Shown here: positions 1-6,967 of the stretch, in pieces
How the letters are laid out: the number at the start of each line of letters is the position of its first letter
Numbering within the stretch: the first letter of the stretch is position 1
Source: Actinomadura sp. KC06
Lineage (GTDB): Bacteria > Actinomycetota > Actinomycetes > Streptosporangiales > Streptosporangiaceae
Direction: 5' to 3'
Length of the DNA: 64,000 nt
Assembly: GCF_004348735.1 (NCBI RefSeq)
Contig: NZ_SMKT01000018.1
Span: forward strand, 1 to 64,000
The notes under the pieces: generated by a model
What the model saw: only the letters and a program-made list of their open reading frames with translations
Told to the model about the DNA's origin: nothing
Database searches by the model: none
Translations under genes and position numbers: made by a program

Positions 1-16
1 CCCTCCCGTCCCTGCG

Positions 17-40
17 GCGCGCGCGCACCGGGGCGCGCGC
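17..40. terminator. GC-repeat hairpin candidate at window edge
   Basis: An alternating GC run at 17-26 can pair with a second GC run at 33-40 around a short A/C-containing loop. It could be the terminator of a gene left of the window. Alternating GC is low complexity and no U-tract follows, so the call is weak. Nothing else is visible in bases 1-118. Confidence 0.25.
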
Positions 41-118
41 GTGAAGAGCCCTTCCCCGTGAGGGGTGGATCACACCGATCGGGAGTCCTCTGGCCAGAAC
101 GGACAAGCCTGAGCTACT

Positions 119-157
119 TTAGGGGAGCCTAACCTTAATGAGGGTGCCCTAAGCTAG
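119..157 (+). promoter_or_regulatory. Tandem IdeR/DmdR-type iron boxes
   Basis: Bases 119-137 read TTAGGGGAGCCTAACCTTA, 16 of 19 matches to the actinobacterial iron-box consensus TTAGGTTAGSCTAACCTAA. A second, weaker box lies at 139-157 (13 of 19), with centres 20 bp apart, about two helical turns. The pair sits 53-91 bp upstream of the bacterioferritin-associated ferredoxin gene. In actinobacteria IdeR/DmdR binds such boxes with Fe(II) to repress iron uptake genes or activate storage genes. Which sign applies here cannot be read from the sequence, because no convincing -10/-35 pair is visible. Confidence 0.75.
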
Positions 158-209
158 CCTGGTCAGGCGCGTGGAGCACGCGTAGCCGCACGGAAGGTCC
201 GTCAGCCGA

Positions 210-506
210 ATGTACGTCTGCATCTGCAACGCCGTCACAGAGGACGACGTTAACGGCTGCATGGCCAGCGGTTGCCGGACGGCCAGGGAGGTCAAGGCCG
301 CCTGCGGCTTCAAGCCCGGGTGCGGAACGTGCACCAGGCGCATCCACACCATGGTCAGCGAGTACCGGACCGCCAGCGAGCTCGCGGACGCCCTGACCGG
401 CGGCCCGGCCGGGCTGGCCGCCGTCCCCGAGCAGGGCCCCGGACGAGGGCCCGAACAGATCATCGCCGAGTCCGAAGAGGGAGGCGCCGCTCCGACCGCA
501 GCCTGA
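210..506 (+). CDS. bfd: Bacterioferritin-associated ferredoxin (BFD-like [2Fe-2S])
   Basis: This is a 98-residue protein with the BFD-type [2Fe-2S] pattern: Cys4-x-Cys6 near the start and Cys38-x2-Cys41, the spacing of E. coli Bfd. The first 65 residues cover the whole family domain. Residues 66-98 are a Gly/Pro/Ala/Glu-rich tail with no recognisable fold. In the family, Bfd docks on bacterioferritin and supplies electrons that reduce stored Fe(III) so iron is released to the cytoplasm. The bacterioferritin gene follows about 100 bp downstream on the same strand, and tandem iron boxes lie upstream, so iron control of both genes is likely. The start is set by the family N-terminus MYVCIC. Confidence 0.93.
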   Translation: MYVCICNAVTEDDVNGCMASGCRTAREVKAACGFKPGCGTCTRRIHTMVSEYRTASELADALTGGPAGLAAVPEQGPGRGPEQIIAESEEGGAAPTAA

Positions 507-606
507 GCCTTCCGGGCCCCGCACGGCCCCGCCCGCGACGGGCGGACACGCGCCTTGCGGGGGTTAGTGCTGTCCTGAAAACACCCGCCATGAAACCATG
601 GACGCC

Positions 607-1104
607 ATGGAAGGCGACAAGGACATCATCGCGCTGCTGAACGACCAGCTCACCGCGGAACTGACGGCGATCAACCAGTACTTCCTGCATTCCAAGATGC
701 AGGCGAACTGGGGCTTCACCCGCATCGCCGAGCACACCCGCGACGAGTCGTTCGACGAGATGAAGCACGCGGAGCGGCTGACCGACCGGATCCTGTTCCT
801 GGAAGGGCTGCCGAACTACCAGAAACTCGGCACCCTGCGGATCGGGCAGAACATCGTCGAGCAGCTGGAGGCGGACCTCGCCGTCGAGCTGGAGGCCGTG
901 GCCCGGCTGCGGCCCGGCATCGAGCTGATGCGCTCGCGCGGCGACGTGACCTCCGCCCGGATCTTCGAGGACATCCTCGCGGACGAGGAGGAGCACATCG
1001 ACTACCTGGAGACCGAGCTGAGCCTCGTCCAGGCGCTCGGCGAGCAGAACTACCTGCAGCGCCTCACCGACGCCCCCGGCGAAGACTCGATCAAGCCCGT
1101 CTGA
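607..1104 (+). CDS. bfr: Bacterioferritin (heme-containing, BfrA type)
   Basis: Read from ATG 607 this is a 165-residue four-helix-bundle ferritin. Every family residue falls at its usual number: ferroxidase ligands Glu18, Glu51, His54, Glu94, Glu127 and His130, and Met52, which ligates the heme between subunits. An in-frame ATG at 598 would add three residues. I prefer 607 because the product then starts MEGDKD, matching mycobacterial BfrA (MQGDP). Neither start has a strong Shine-Dalgarno. The protein forms a 24-subunit cytoplasmic cage that oxidises Fe(II) and stores the mineral. It lies directly behind bfd, its electron donor for iron release. Confidence 0.95.
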   Translation: MEGDKDIIALLNDQLTAELTAINQYFLHSKMQANWGFTRIAEHTRDESFDEMKHAERLTDRILFLEGLPNYQKLGTLRIGQNIVEQLEADLAVELEAVARLRPGIELMRSRGDVTSARIFEDILADEEEHIDYLETELSLVQALGEQNYLQRLTDAPGEDSIKPV

Positions 1105-1152
1105 GCGGGGCCCGTCCGAAGCGGCCGGGGCGCGTCCGATCGGCGGTCGCGG

Positions 1153-2178
1153 TCACGGCGCGTCCAGGGCCGGGGGCGGCATGCCGGGTGTGCGGCGCAG
1201 CACGTACGGCTGGATGATGCCGAGCCCCTGGACCGGGCGGCGCACGAGCCGCGTCACCTCGTACGCCCGGCTCGGCTCCAGTCGCGCGGCGAGCTCGCCA
1301 TCGATCACGACGGAGCCGGGCCGGGCCATGGACGTCAGCCGGGCCGCGAGGTTCACCGTGGTGCCGAACAGGTCGCCCATCAGCGGCACGACGGGCCCGT
1401 GCGCGACGCCGACCCGCACGTCCGGGACCTCGGTCTCGTCCTGGATCGCGGCCGCGACCGTCAGCGCGATCTCCGCGCCGACCTCCGGCGTCTCCGCGCT
1501 GAACAGCACCTCGTCGCCGAGCGTCTTCACCAGCCGGCCGCCGCAGGAGGCGATGATGTCGGCGGCGGTCTCCTCGAACCACTCCACGATCCGGGCCAGC
1601 TCGATCTCCTCCAGCTCCCGGCTGACCTGCGTGAACGACACCATGTCCGCGAACCCGACGGTGGCCGGGGTGCGGCCCGCCGGGTCGCCGTTGTCCCGCG
1701 TCGCGGCGGCGGCCAGGGCGCGCGTCCCGGCCGCGGCGAGCTGCCGCCGCCAGGCGTGCACGACCAGCGGCTCGAACTCGCCGATGTGCTTCTCCGCGAC
1801 GTCCACGATCGTCTGGACGGCCTCGGCGGACGGCGTGTCGTGCGGATCCTGCGTCAGCATGCTGTGCAGCAGGCTGACCTGCCACTCCGCGAGCCGGGTC
1901 ATGGTCTGCCCGAACGCCCGGACGAGCCGGATCACGCCCTCCTCGTCGAGGACGCCGTCGTCCATCAGGCGGCGGATGCGGTCCAGGGCGGCGATGTCGC
2001 CCTCGGTGTAGGCGACCGTCTCGTCCGGCATCGACGGGTAGCCGAACGCGCGCCACACCCGTCCGGAGAACTCCCGGGAGACCCCGGCCAGGCGCACCGC
2101 GTCGACGCGGTTGTACCGCAGCTCGCCCCCGAGGAGGAGCTCTTCGATCTCCTTCGGATCCGGCATTCCGGCCGCCAT
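1153..2178 (-). CDS. Class III adenylate/guanylate cyclase, soluble
   Basis: A 341-residue protein with a catalytic class III cyclase domain in the C-terminal half (about residues 165-335) and a roughly 160-residue helical N-terminal domain. Metal-site motifs are visible: VGFADMVSFT holds one aspartate and TLGDEVLF the second, followed by the transition-state segment TTVNLAARL. No membrane segment is present. The arrangement resembles mycobacterial Rv1264, where the N-terminal domain is autoinhibitory and pH sensing. Whether this one senses pH is inference. The start is supported by GAGGGGCGG just upstream; a second in-frame Met lies four residues in. It is convergent with bfr and likely makes cAMP. 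Confidence 0.85.
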   Translation of the reverse strand: MAAGMPDPKEIEELLLGGELRYNRVDAVRLAGVSREFSGRVWRAFGYPSMPDETVAYTEGDIAALDRIRRLMDDGVLDEEGVIRLVRAFGQTMTRLAEWQVSLLHSMLTQDPHDTPSAEAVQTIVDVAEKHIGEFEPLVVHAWRRQLAAAGTRALAAAATRDNGDPAGRTPATVGFADMVSFTQVSRELEEIELARIVEWFEETAADIIASCGGRLVKTLGDEVLFSAETPEVGAEIALTVAAAIQDETEVPDVRVGVAHGPVVPLMGDLFGTTVNLAARLTSMARPGSVVIDGELAARLEPSRAYEVTRLVRRPVQGLGIIQPYVLRRTPGMPPPALDAP

Positions 2179-2337
2179 CTTCCGCCCCTCAGTCAGCCGG
2201 CGCCGTGGGCCGCGGCGACGGCGTCGTGAATCGGTATCCGGACATATCGTCGCAGATCAGCAACTGATTCATGGCGGTGACCGCCGATGGTCTCCGCATG
2301 TTCACCGGACATGCGCCCTTCGCTGGACGTGCGCTCG

Positions 2338-3222
2338 TCATCGGACGTGGACGACGTCGCCGGCGCTGATCGTGCTGTCGCCGCCCGGTCCGGCGACGAC
2401 GAGGCGTCCGGCGCCGTCGACGTCCCGGGCGGTGCCGGTCAGCCGCTCGTCGCCGGGCAGCTCCACCCGGACCTCCCGGCCGAGGGTGGCGCACAGGTCC
2501 TTGTACGCGGTGCGGAGCCCGCTGGTCTCGGGATCGCCGTCGAGCGCCGTCCACTCCCGGTACCAGGTCGCGAACTCGCGCAGGATCGCGCGCAGCAGCG
2601 GCGCCCGGTCGCTGAGCGGGGCGCCCTCGATGGCGAGGGACGTCGCCGTCTTCACCGGAAGCTCGTCCGAGCGCAGGCCGACGTTCAGCCCGACGCCGAC
2701 GACGAGCCCGTCACCGGCCTTCTCCACCAGGATCCCGGCCAGCTTCCGGTCGCCGGCGAGCAGGTCGTTCGGCCACTTGAGCCGGACGTCCACGGCCACG
2801 TCGCCGCCCTCGCCGTCCGCGCCGTCGCCGAGGAAGCGCTCCCCGGTCTGCGACCAGGCCGTCATCCGGCGGACGGCGGTCGCGACGGCGACGCCGGTCA
2901 GCAGGGGCGTCCAGCCGAGCATCGGCACCGGCACCCGCGGGCGCAGCAGCATCGAGAACGTCAGGCCCGACCGCGCCGGCGCGGTCCAGGCCCGGCCCAG
3001 CCTGCCGCGGCCCGCGGTCTGCAGCTCGGTGACGAGGACGGTCCCCTCCGGCGCCCCGTCCGCGGCCCGGGCCGCGAGGTCGGCGTTGGTGGAGCCCGTC
3101 TCGGCCACGACCCGCACGTCCCGCCACAGGCCGCCGTCCCGGACGAGCGCGCGCCGCAGCGCCGCCTCATGCAGGGGCGGCCGGTCGAGATCCCCATATG
3201 GTGAGTCGCTCACCCGACCCAT
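2338..3222 (-). CDS. birA: Biotin--[acetyl-CoA-carboxylase] ligase (BirA, catalytic type)
   Basis: A 294-residue biotin protein ligase. The biotinyl-AMP motif GRGRLGR is near residue 75 and KWPNDLLAG follows in the middle; the C-terminal 45 residues form the usual SH3-like cap. There is no N-terminal helix-turn-helix, so this is the non-repressor actinobacterial type. It activates biotin with ATP and transfers it to the carrier lysine of acyl-CoA carboxylases, whose subunits are also in this window (9.7-11.6 kb and 30.8 kb). An acidic Gly/Asp insertion (about residues 130-141) before the KWPN motif is unusual. GTG at 3213 is an alternative start. It is divergent from the enoyl-CoA hydratase gene, about 40 bp away. 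Confidence 0.93.
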   Translation of the reverse strand: MGRVSDSPYGDLDRPPLHEAALRRALVRDGGLWRDVRVVAETGSTNADLAARAADGAPEGTVLVTELQTAGRGRLGRAWTAPARSGLTFSMLLRPRVPVPMLGWTPLLTGVAVATAVRRMTAWSQTGERFLGDGADGEGGDVAVDVRLKWPNDLLAGDRKLAGILVEKAGDGLVVGVGLNVGLRSDELPVKTATSLAIEGAPLSDRAPLLRAILREFATWYREWTALDGDPETSGLRTAYKDLCATLGREVRVELPGDERLTGTARDVDGAGRLVVAGPGGDSTISAGDVVHVR

Positions 3223-3260
3223 CCAACCCCACGTGCGAAACGATCGTTAGGGTGCCCTTC

Positions 3261-4034
3261 ATGGATGGTGTGACGTTGCGGCGCGACGGGCATGTCGCGG
3301 AGATCGTGCTGGACCGGCCTGAGGCGCTCAACGCCCTGTCCACGGCGATGGCGCGGCGGCTCGCCGCGGTCTGCGCGGAGGTGGCGGCGGACGCGTCCGT
3401 CCGCGCGGTCGTGCTGGGCGCGGCCGGGGAGAAGGCGTTCTGCGTCGGCGCCGACCTCAAGGAGCGCAACGCCATGACCGACGCCGAGATCCTCGCGCAG
3501 CGTCCGGCGTTCCGGGCCGCGTTCGGCGGCGTCCTGGCCCTGCCGCAGCCGGTCATCGCGGCCGTGCACGGGTTCGCGCTCGGCGGCGGCTGCGAGCTCG
3601 CGCTGTCCGCCGACCTGATCGTCGCGGACGAGACGGCCGTGTTCGGGCTGCCGGAGGTGAGCGTCGGGCTCGTCCCCGGCGGCGGCGGGACGCAGCTCGC
3701 GCTGCGCCGCCTCGGCCCAGGCAAGGCCGCCGACCTGGTGTTCACCGGCCGCCGCCTCGGCGCCGGCGAGGCCCTGGAGTACGGCCTCGCCGACCGGAAA
3801 GTGCCCGCCGGGACGGCCCGCGAGGAGGCCCTCGGGCTCGCCGGCGTGATCGCGGGGAACTCGCCGGTCGCCGTCCGGGCCGCCAAGCGGGCCCTGCGAC
3901 TCGGCGGCGGCGTGAGCCTGGAGGCGGGCCTCGACCTGGAGGAGAACGCCTGGCGCACCGTCGCGTTCTCCGCCGACCGCCGCGAGGGCATCGCGGCGTT
4001 CAACGAGAAGCGCAAGCCCATATGGCCGTCCTAG
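3261..4034 (+). CDS. Enoyl-CoA hydratase/isomerase (crotonase family)
   Basis: A 257-residue crotonase-fold enzyme. Oxyanion-hole segments AFCVGADLKE and HGFALGGGCELAL are present. Both catalytic glutamates of classical hydratases are kept, one in GGGCELA and one in FGLPEVSVG. It should add water across trans-2-enoyl-CoA in fatty-acid or branched-chain amino-acid breakdown; the exact substrate is not readable. ATG 3261 has AGGG eight bases upstream. The open frame continues upstream to 3198, but that extension would overlap the divergent birA start and lacks family sequence. GTG 3252 is a possible alternative. Confidence 0.88.
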   Translation: MDGVTLRRDGHVAEIVLDRPEALNALSTAMARRLAAVCAEVAADASVRAVVLGAAGEKAFCVGADLKERNAMTDAEILAQRPAFRAAFGGVLALPQPVIAAVHGFALGGGCELALSADLIVADETAVFGLPEVSVGLVPGGGGTQLALRRLGPGKAADLVFTGRRLGAGEALEYGLADRKVPAGTAREEALGLAGVIAGNSPVAVRAAKRALRLGGGVSLEAGLDLEENAWRTVAFSADRREGIAAFNEKRKPIWPS

Positions 4035-4053
4035 GCGGGCACCGCCGGGCGGG

Positions 4054-4794
4054 TCAGGACGCGTTGCCGAGGTCGTCGGAGTGTCCGGCCTCCAGGCGGG
4101 GCCATTGGGCGGTGGGACGTCCGCCCGTGCGGAAGAAGCCGCCGTCGATCGAGCCGTCGTGCGGCCAGCCGTCCGGCGAGTCCTCCCATTCCTCCTGGCG
4201 CCCGTAGACGGTCATGTCCATGAGCGGGTAGCTGTTGTCCAGGGCCTCGACGCCGCGGCCGTTCGTCCAGTAGGTCTCGAAGACGCGGTCGCCGTCCCGC
4301 AGGTAGCAGACCAGGTGGAACATGCCGATCTGGCGTCCGACCAGGAGGGTCTCGACGGAGTCCTGGGCCGAGTACCAGGGCATGTCCCAGCCCATGAAGT
4401 CGCGGTACCGGACGCTCTCCTCGTACGGCCCCTGGCAGAGCGTGGCGTAGGTGATGCCCGCGGCGTGCAGGTAGGACAGCTCGCGGACCTTCCCGTTGTA
4501 GTACGTGCAGCCCTCGCACTGCTCGGACGCGGGACGCCCCGTGTACCACATCATGTAGTAGGCGATCAGCTGCCGGCGGCCCTCGAAGGCGTCCAGCAGG
4601 GTGACGGGGCCGTCCGGGCCGATCAGCGGCGTGGCGGCGTCGACCTCTACCATCGGCAGGCGCCGGCGGGCCGCCGCGATCGCGTCGCCGGCGCGCGTGT
4701 GCGCCTTCTCCTGGACGCGCAGCTCGTCCAGCTGGGCCTGGAAGGTGGCGCGGTCGGTGATCTCGGGCGTCGGCGGTGTCGTGTCGGTGTTCAT
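4054..4794 (-). CDS. DUF899 family thioredoxin-like protein
   Basis: A 246-residue DUF899 protein, an actinobacterial and proteobacterial family with a thioredoxin-like fold and no settled function. Family hallmarks are RRRLPMVEV near the N-terminus, the YYMMWY segment, and a C-x2-C pair in EQCEGCTYY that could be redox active. The C-terminus carries the usual GWPHDGSIDGGFFRTGG-type motif. ATG 4794 is preceded by AGGAAGGAA at good spacing, so the longer open frame beginning at 4869 is not used. It lies downstream of, and in the same direction as, the ECF42 sigma gene with about 85 bp between, and could be co-transcribed with it. Confidence 0.82.
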   Translation of the reverse strand: MNTDTTPPTPEITDRATFQAQLDELRVQEKAHTRAGDAIAAARRRLPMVEVDAATPLIGPDGPVTLLDAFEGRRQLIAYYMMWYTGRPASEQCEGCTYYNGKVRELSYLHAAGITYATLCQGPYEESVRYRDFMGWDMPWYSAQDSVETLLVGRQIGMFHLVCYLRDGDRVFETYWTNGRGVEALDNSYPLMDMTVYGRQEEWEDSPDGWPHDGSIDGGFFRTGGRPTAQWPRLEAGHSDDLGNAS

Positions 4795-4878
4795 CGGGTT
4801 TCCTTCCTCTCGGTCGGTCTTTCGCCCCACCGACGAACGGCACCCGTCCGGGATCGACATCCGCGGCAAAATTTTGGT

Positions 4879-6102
4879 TCAGAGTTCGCGGAGGCGTCCG
4901 GCGAGGTAGCGGCGCTCGGCCTCGGTCGGCGCGAGCTTCAGCGCCTCCTCGTACGCGGCCCTGGCCTCGGCGGTGCGGCCGTCCCGGCGGAGCAGGTCGG
5001 CGCGGGTCGCGGGCAGCAGGTGGTACCCGTCGAGCCGCCCGGACGCGGTGAGCTCGTCGACCAGCTTCAGACCGGCCGGGACGCCGTCCGCCATCGCGAT
5101 CGCGACGGCGCGGTTGAGGTCCACGACCGGGGACGGCGCCACCCGGCCCAGCTCGCCGTACAGGGTCGCGATCTGCGGCCAGTCCGTGCTCGCCGCGTCG
5201 GGCGCGGTGGCGTGGCAGGCGGCGATGGCGGCCTGCAGCTGGTAGGGCCCGGCACGCCGCATGGCCAGCGCGTTGTCGAGCGTCGCGACTCCCTCGGCGA
5301 TCAGTTCCCGGTCCCACCGGGAGCGGTCCTGGTTCTCCAGCGTGACCAGCACGCCGTCGTCGTCCTTGCGCGTCGCGCGCCGGGCCTCGTGCAGCAGCGC
5401 CAGGGCGAGCAGCCCGCGCGGTTCGGGCTCGTCCGGCATCAGCCGGACAAGGACCCTGGTCAGCCGGATGGCCTCGGCCGCCAGCGCCCGGCGCTCGTCG
5501 TCCTCGTCGTAGCCCTCGTTGAAGATCAGGTAGAGCACCGCGAGGACGGCCGCGAGCCGCTGCGGCAGGAGATGGGCGGGCGGGACCCGGTACGGGATCC
5601 CGGCGTTCTGGATCTTGCGTTTCGCGCGGACGAGCCGCTGCGCCATCGTCGGCTCGGCGGTCAGGAACGCCCTGGCGATCTCGGCGGTGCTCAGCCCGGC
5701 CAGCGTCCGCAGGGTGAGCGCGACCCGCGCCGGGAACGGCAGCGCGGGATGGCAGCAGGTGAAGATCAGCCGCAGCCGCTCGTCCGGGATGTCCTCCGCG
5801 GGCGGCTCGTCCGGGTCGCGGGCCAGCACGGCGAGCTGGCGCAGCTTGGCCGCGCCCGCCGCGTCCCGGCGCAGCCGGTCGATCGCGCGGTTGCGGGCCG
5901 CCGTCGTGAGCCACGCACCCGGGCGGCGCGGGACGCCGTCGCGCGGCCAGCTCGCCAGCGCGACGGCGAACGCGTCCTGCGCGCAGTCCTCGGCGAGGTC
6001 CCAGTCGCCCGTCATGCCGATCAGCGTCGCGACGACCTGGCCCCACTCGTCCCGGTACGCCGCGTCGACCGCGTTCCGAACCTGCTCGCCGGAGGGGTTC
6101 AT
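4879..6102 (-). CDS. ECF42-type RNA polymerase sigma factor with C-terminal TPR region
   Basis: A 407-residue ECF sigma factor. Sigma-2 occupies about residues 10-80 (DLAEDCAQDAFAVAL) and sigma-4 about 110-170 (LAGLSTAEIARAF). A long helical C-terminal extension of about 230 residues carries the ECF42 motif LYLIFNEGYDEDDE and ends in TPR-like helices. ECF42 factors have no anti-sigma; the C-terminal domain is needed for activity and they control neighbouring DGPF/YCII genes. Such a gene lies immediately upstream (6153-6488). ATG 6102 has an AGGAG Shine-Dalgarno seven bases away. A G6/C6 hairpin repeat (6116-6140) sits just ahead of that site. Confidence 0.93.
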   Translation of the reverse strand: MNPSGEQVRNAVDAAYRDEWGQVVATLIGMTGDWDLAEDCAQDAFAVALASWPRDGVPRRPGAWLTTAARNRAIDRLRRDAAGAAKLRQLAVLARDPDEPPAEDIPDERLRLIFTCCHPALPFPARVALTLRTLAGLSTAEIARAFLTAEPTMAQRLVRAKRKIQNAGIPYRVPPAHLLPQRLAAVLAVLYLIFNEGYDEDDERRALAAEAIRLTRVLVRLMPDEPEPRGLLALALLHEARRATRKDDDGVLVTLENQDRSRWDRELIAEGVATLDNALAMRRAGPYQLQAAIAACHATAPDAASTDWPQIATLYGELGRVAPSPVVDLNRAVAIAMADGVPAGLKLVDELTASGRLDGYHLLPATRADLLRRDGRTAEARAAYEEALKLAPTEAERRYLAGRLREL

Positions 6103-6115
6103 GCCTGTCTCCTGC

Positions 6116-6140
6116 GGGGGGCCGACCCCCCGCACCCCCC
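6116..6140. repeat. G6-NCGA-C6-NCA-C6 element, copy 1
   Basis: The bases run six G, CCGA, six C, GCA, six C, able to form a six-pair G:C stem with a four-base loop and a spare C6 arm. A near-identical copy occurs at 9633-9658. Here it lies between the YCII gene and the Shine-Dalgarno of the ECF42 sigma gene and is followed by GGTTCGCTTCGCTC. It looks like a small dispersed intergenic repeat rather than a classical terminator. Confidence 0.55.
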
Positions 6141-6152
6141 GGTTCGCTTCGC

Positions 6153-6488
6153 TCATTCCCAGACTGGACGGATCTCGACGCCGCCCCGGCGCGCGTAGGG
6201 ATGGCCGGCCGCGATCTCGATGGCCTCGTCCAGGTTCGCGCACTCCACGACCACGACGCCGCCGACGAAGTCCTTCGTCTCGGCGAACGGCCCGTCCGAG
6301 ACGAGCGTCTCGCCCTCGCGGACCATGACCGACGTCGCGTCCACCACCGGACGCAGGCGCAGCCCGACGATCTCGGCCCCGCGCCGCTCCAGGTCCTCCT
6401 GCCAGGCCTGATGCACCGGATCGGCCGCGAGGTCTTCGTTGCTCGGCGCGTCCTTCTCGTCGTCGCAGATCAGCAGCACATACCTCAT
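6153..6488 (-). CDS. YCII/DGPF-domain protein, ECF42 partner
   Basis: A 111-residue YCII-fold (ferredoxin-like alpha/beta) protein with the signature SDGPFAETKDFVGG near residues 64-77. The biochemical role of DGPF proteins is unknown. They are the standard genomic partner and usual regulatory target of ECF42 sigma factors, and the sigma gene follows in the same direction with a 50 bp gap. The start is ATG 6488. The product is cytoplasmic, with no signal or membrane segment. Confidence 0.9.
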   Translation of the reverse strand: MRYVLLICDDEKDAPSNEDLAADPVHQAWQEDLERRGAEIVGLRLRPVVDATSVMVREGETLVSDGPFAETKDFVGGVVVVECANLDEAIEIAAGHPYARRGGVEIRPVWE

Positions 6489-6527
6489 CCCCCCGATTCT
6501 GCCCGACCACGGCCGACCCGAAGGGCG

Positions 6528-6965
6528 CTACGCGAGGGTCTTGGCCATGTGGACGACGTTGCGGCCGCCGATGTCCTCGCGGCCGGTCTCCTGATAGCCG
6601 AGGGACGTGTACAGCGCGATGTTCCGGGTCATCAGCTCGTTGGTGTAGAGGCGCAGGCGCGGGAGGGACAGCGCGCGGGCGTGGTCCTCGGCGAAGGACA
6701 GCAGGGTGCGGCCGATGCCCTGGCCGTGGCGGTCGGGGGCGACGGCCACGTTCTCGATCAGGAGCACGCCGTCCTCGGGGATGAGGACGATCAGCCCGTC
6801 CGGGCCCTCGCCGGTCACGAACACGTGGCCGGCCTCGATGAACGCGGCGTAGTCGGCGTCCATGGGGATCGGGCGGGCGCCGATGAGTTCCGCCCAGGGG
6901 GCGTAGGCGGCTTCGACTATCTCTTCTATGCGCGGCCGGTCGGGTGAGGTGGCGGGTCTGATCAT
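6528..6965 (-). CDS. GNAT family N-acetyltransferase
   Basis: A 145-residue GNAT. The acetyl-CoA pyrophosphate loop is VAPDRHGQGIGRTLL (Q/R-x-x-G-x-G/A pattern) at about residues 78-92, preceded by the V-shaped strand LIENVAV; the C-terminus has the LYTSLGYQETG motif. The acceptor substrate is unknown. ATG 6965 starts two bases after the stop codon of the phosphoenolpyruvate carboxylase gene, so the two are almost certainly one transcript. The long open frame that continues upstream on this strand is an antisense shadow through ppc. Confidence 0.88.
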   Translation of the reverse strand: MIRPATSPDRPRIEEIVEAAYAPWAELIGARPIPMDADYAAFIEAGHVFVTGEGPDGLIVLIPEDGVLLIENVAVAPDRHGQGIGRTLLSFAEDHARALSLPRLRLYTNELMTRNIALYTSLGYQETGREDIGGRNVVHMAKTLA

Positions 6966-6967
6966 GG

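Noticed and set aside
3198-3260. Longer N-terminus for the enoyl-CoA hydratase
   Set aside because: It would overlap the divergent birA start and adds residues not found in crotonases.
6489-6527. ECF42-type promoter ahead of the YCII gene
   Set aside because: The best fit (GGTCGG, 17 bases, CGG) is too degenerate against TGTCGA / CGA to call.
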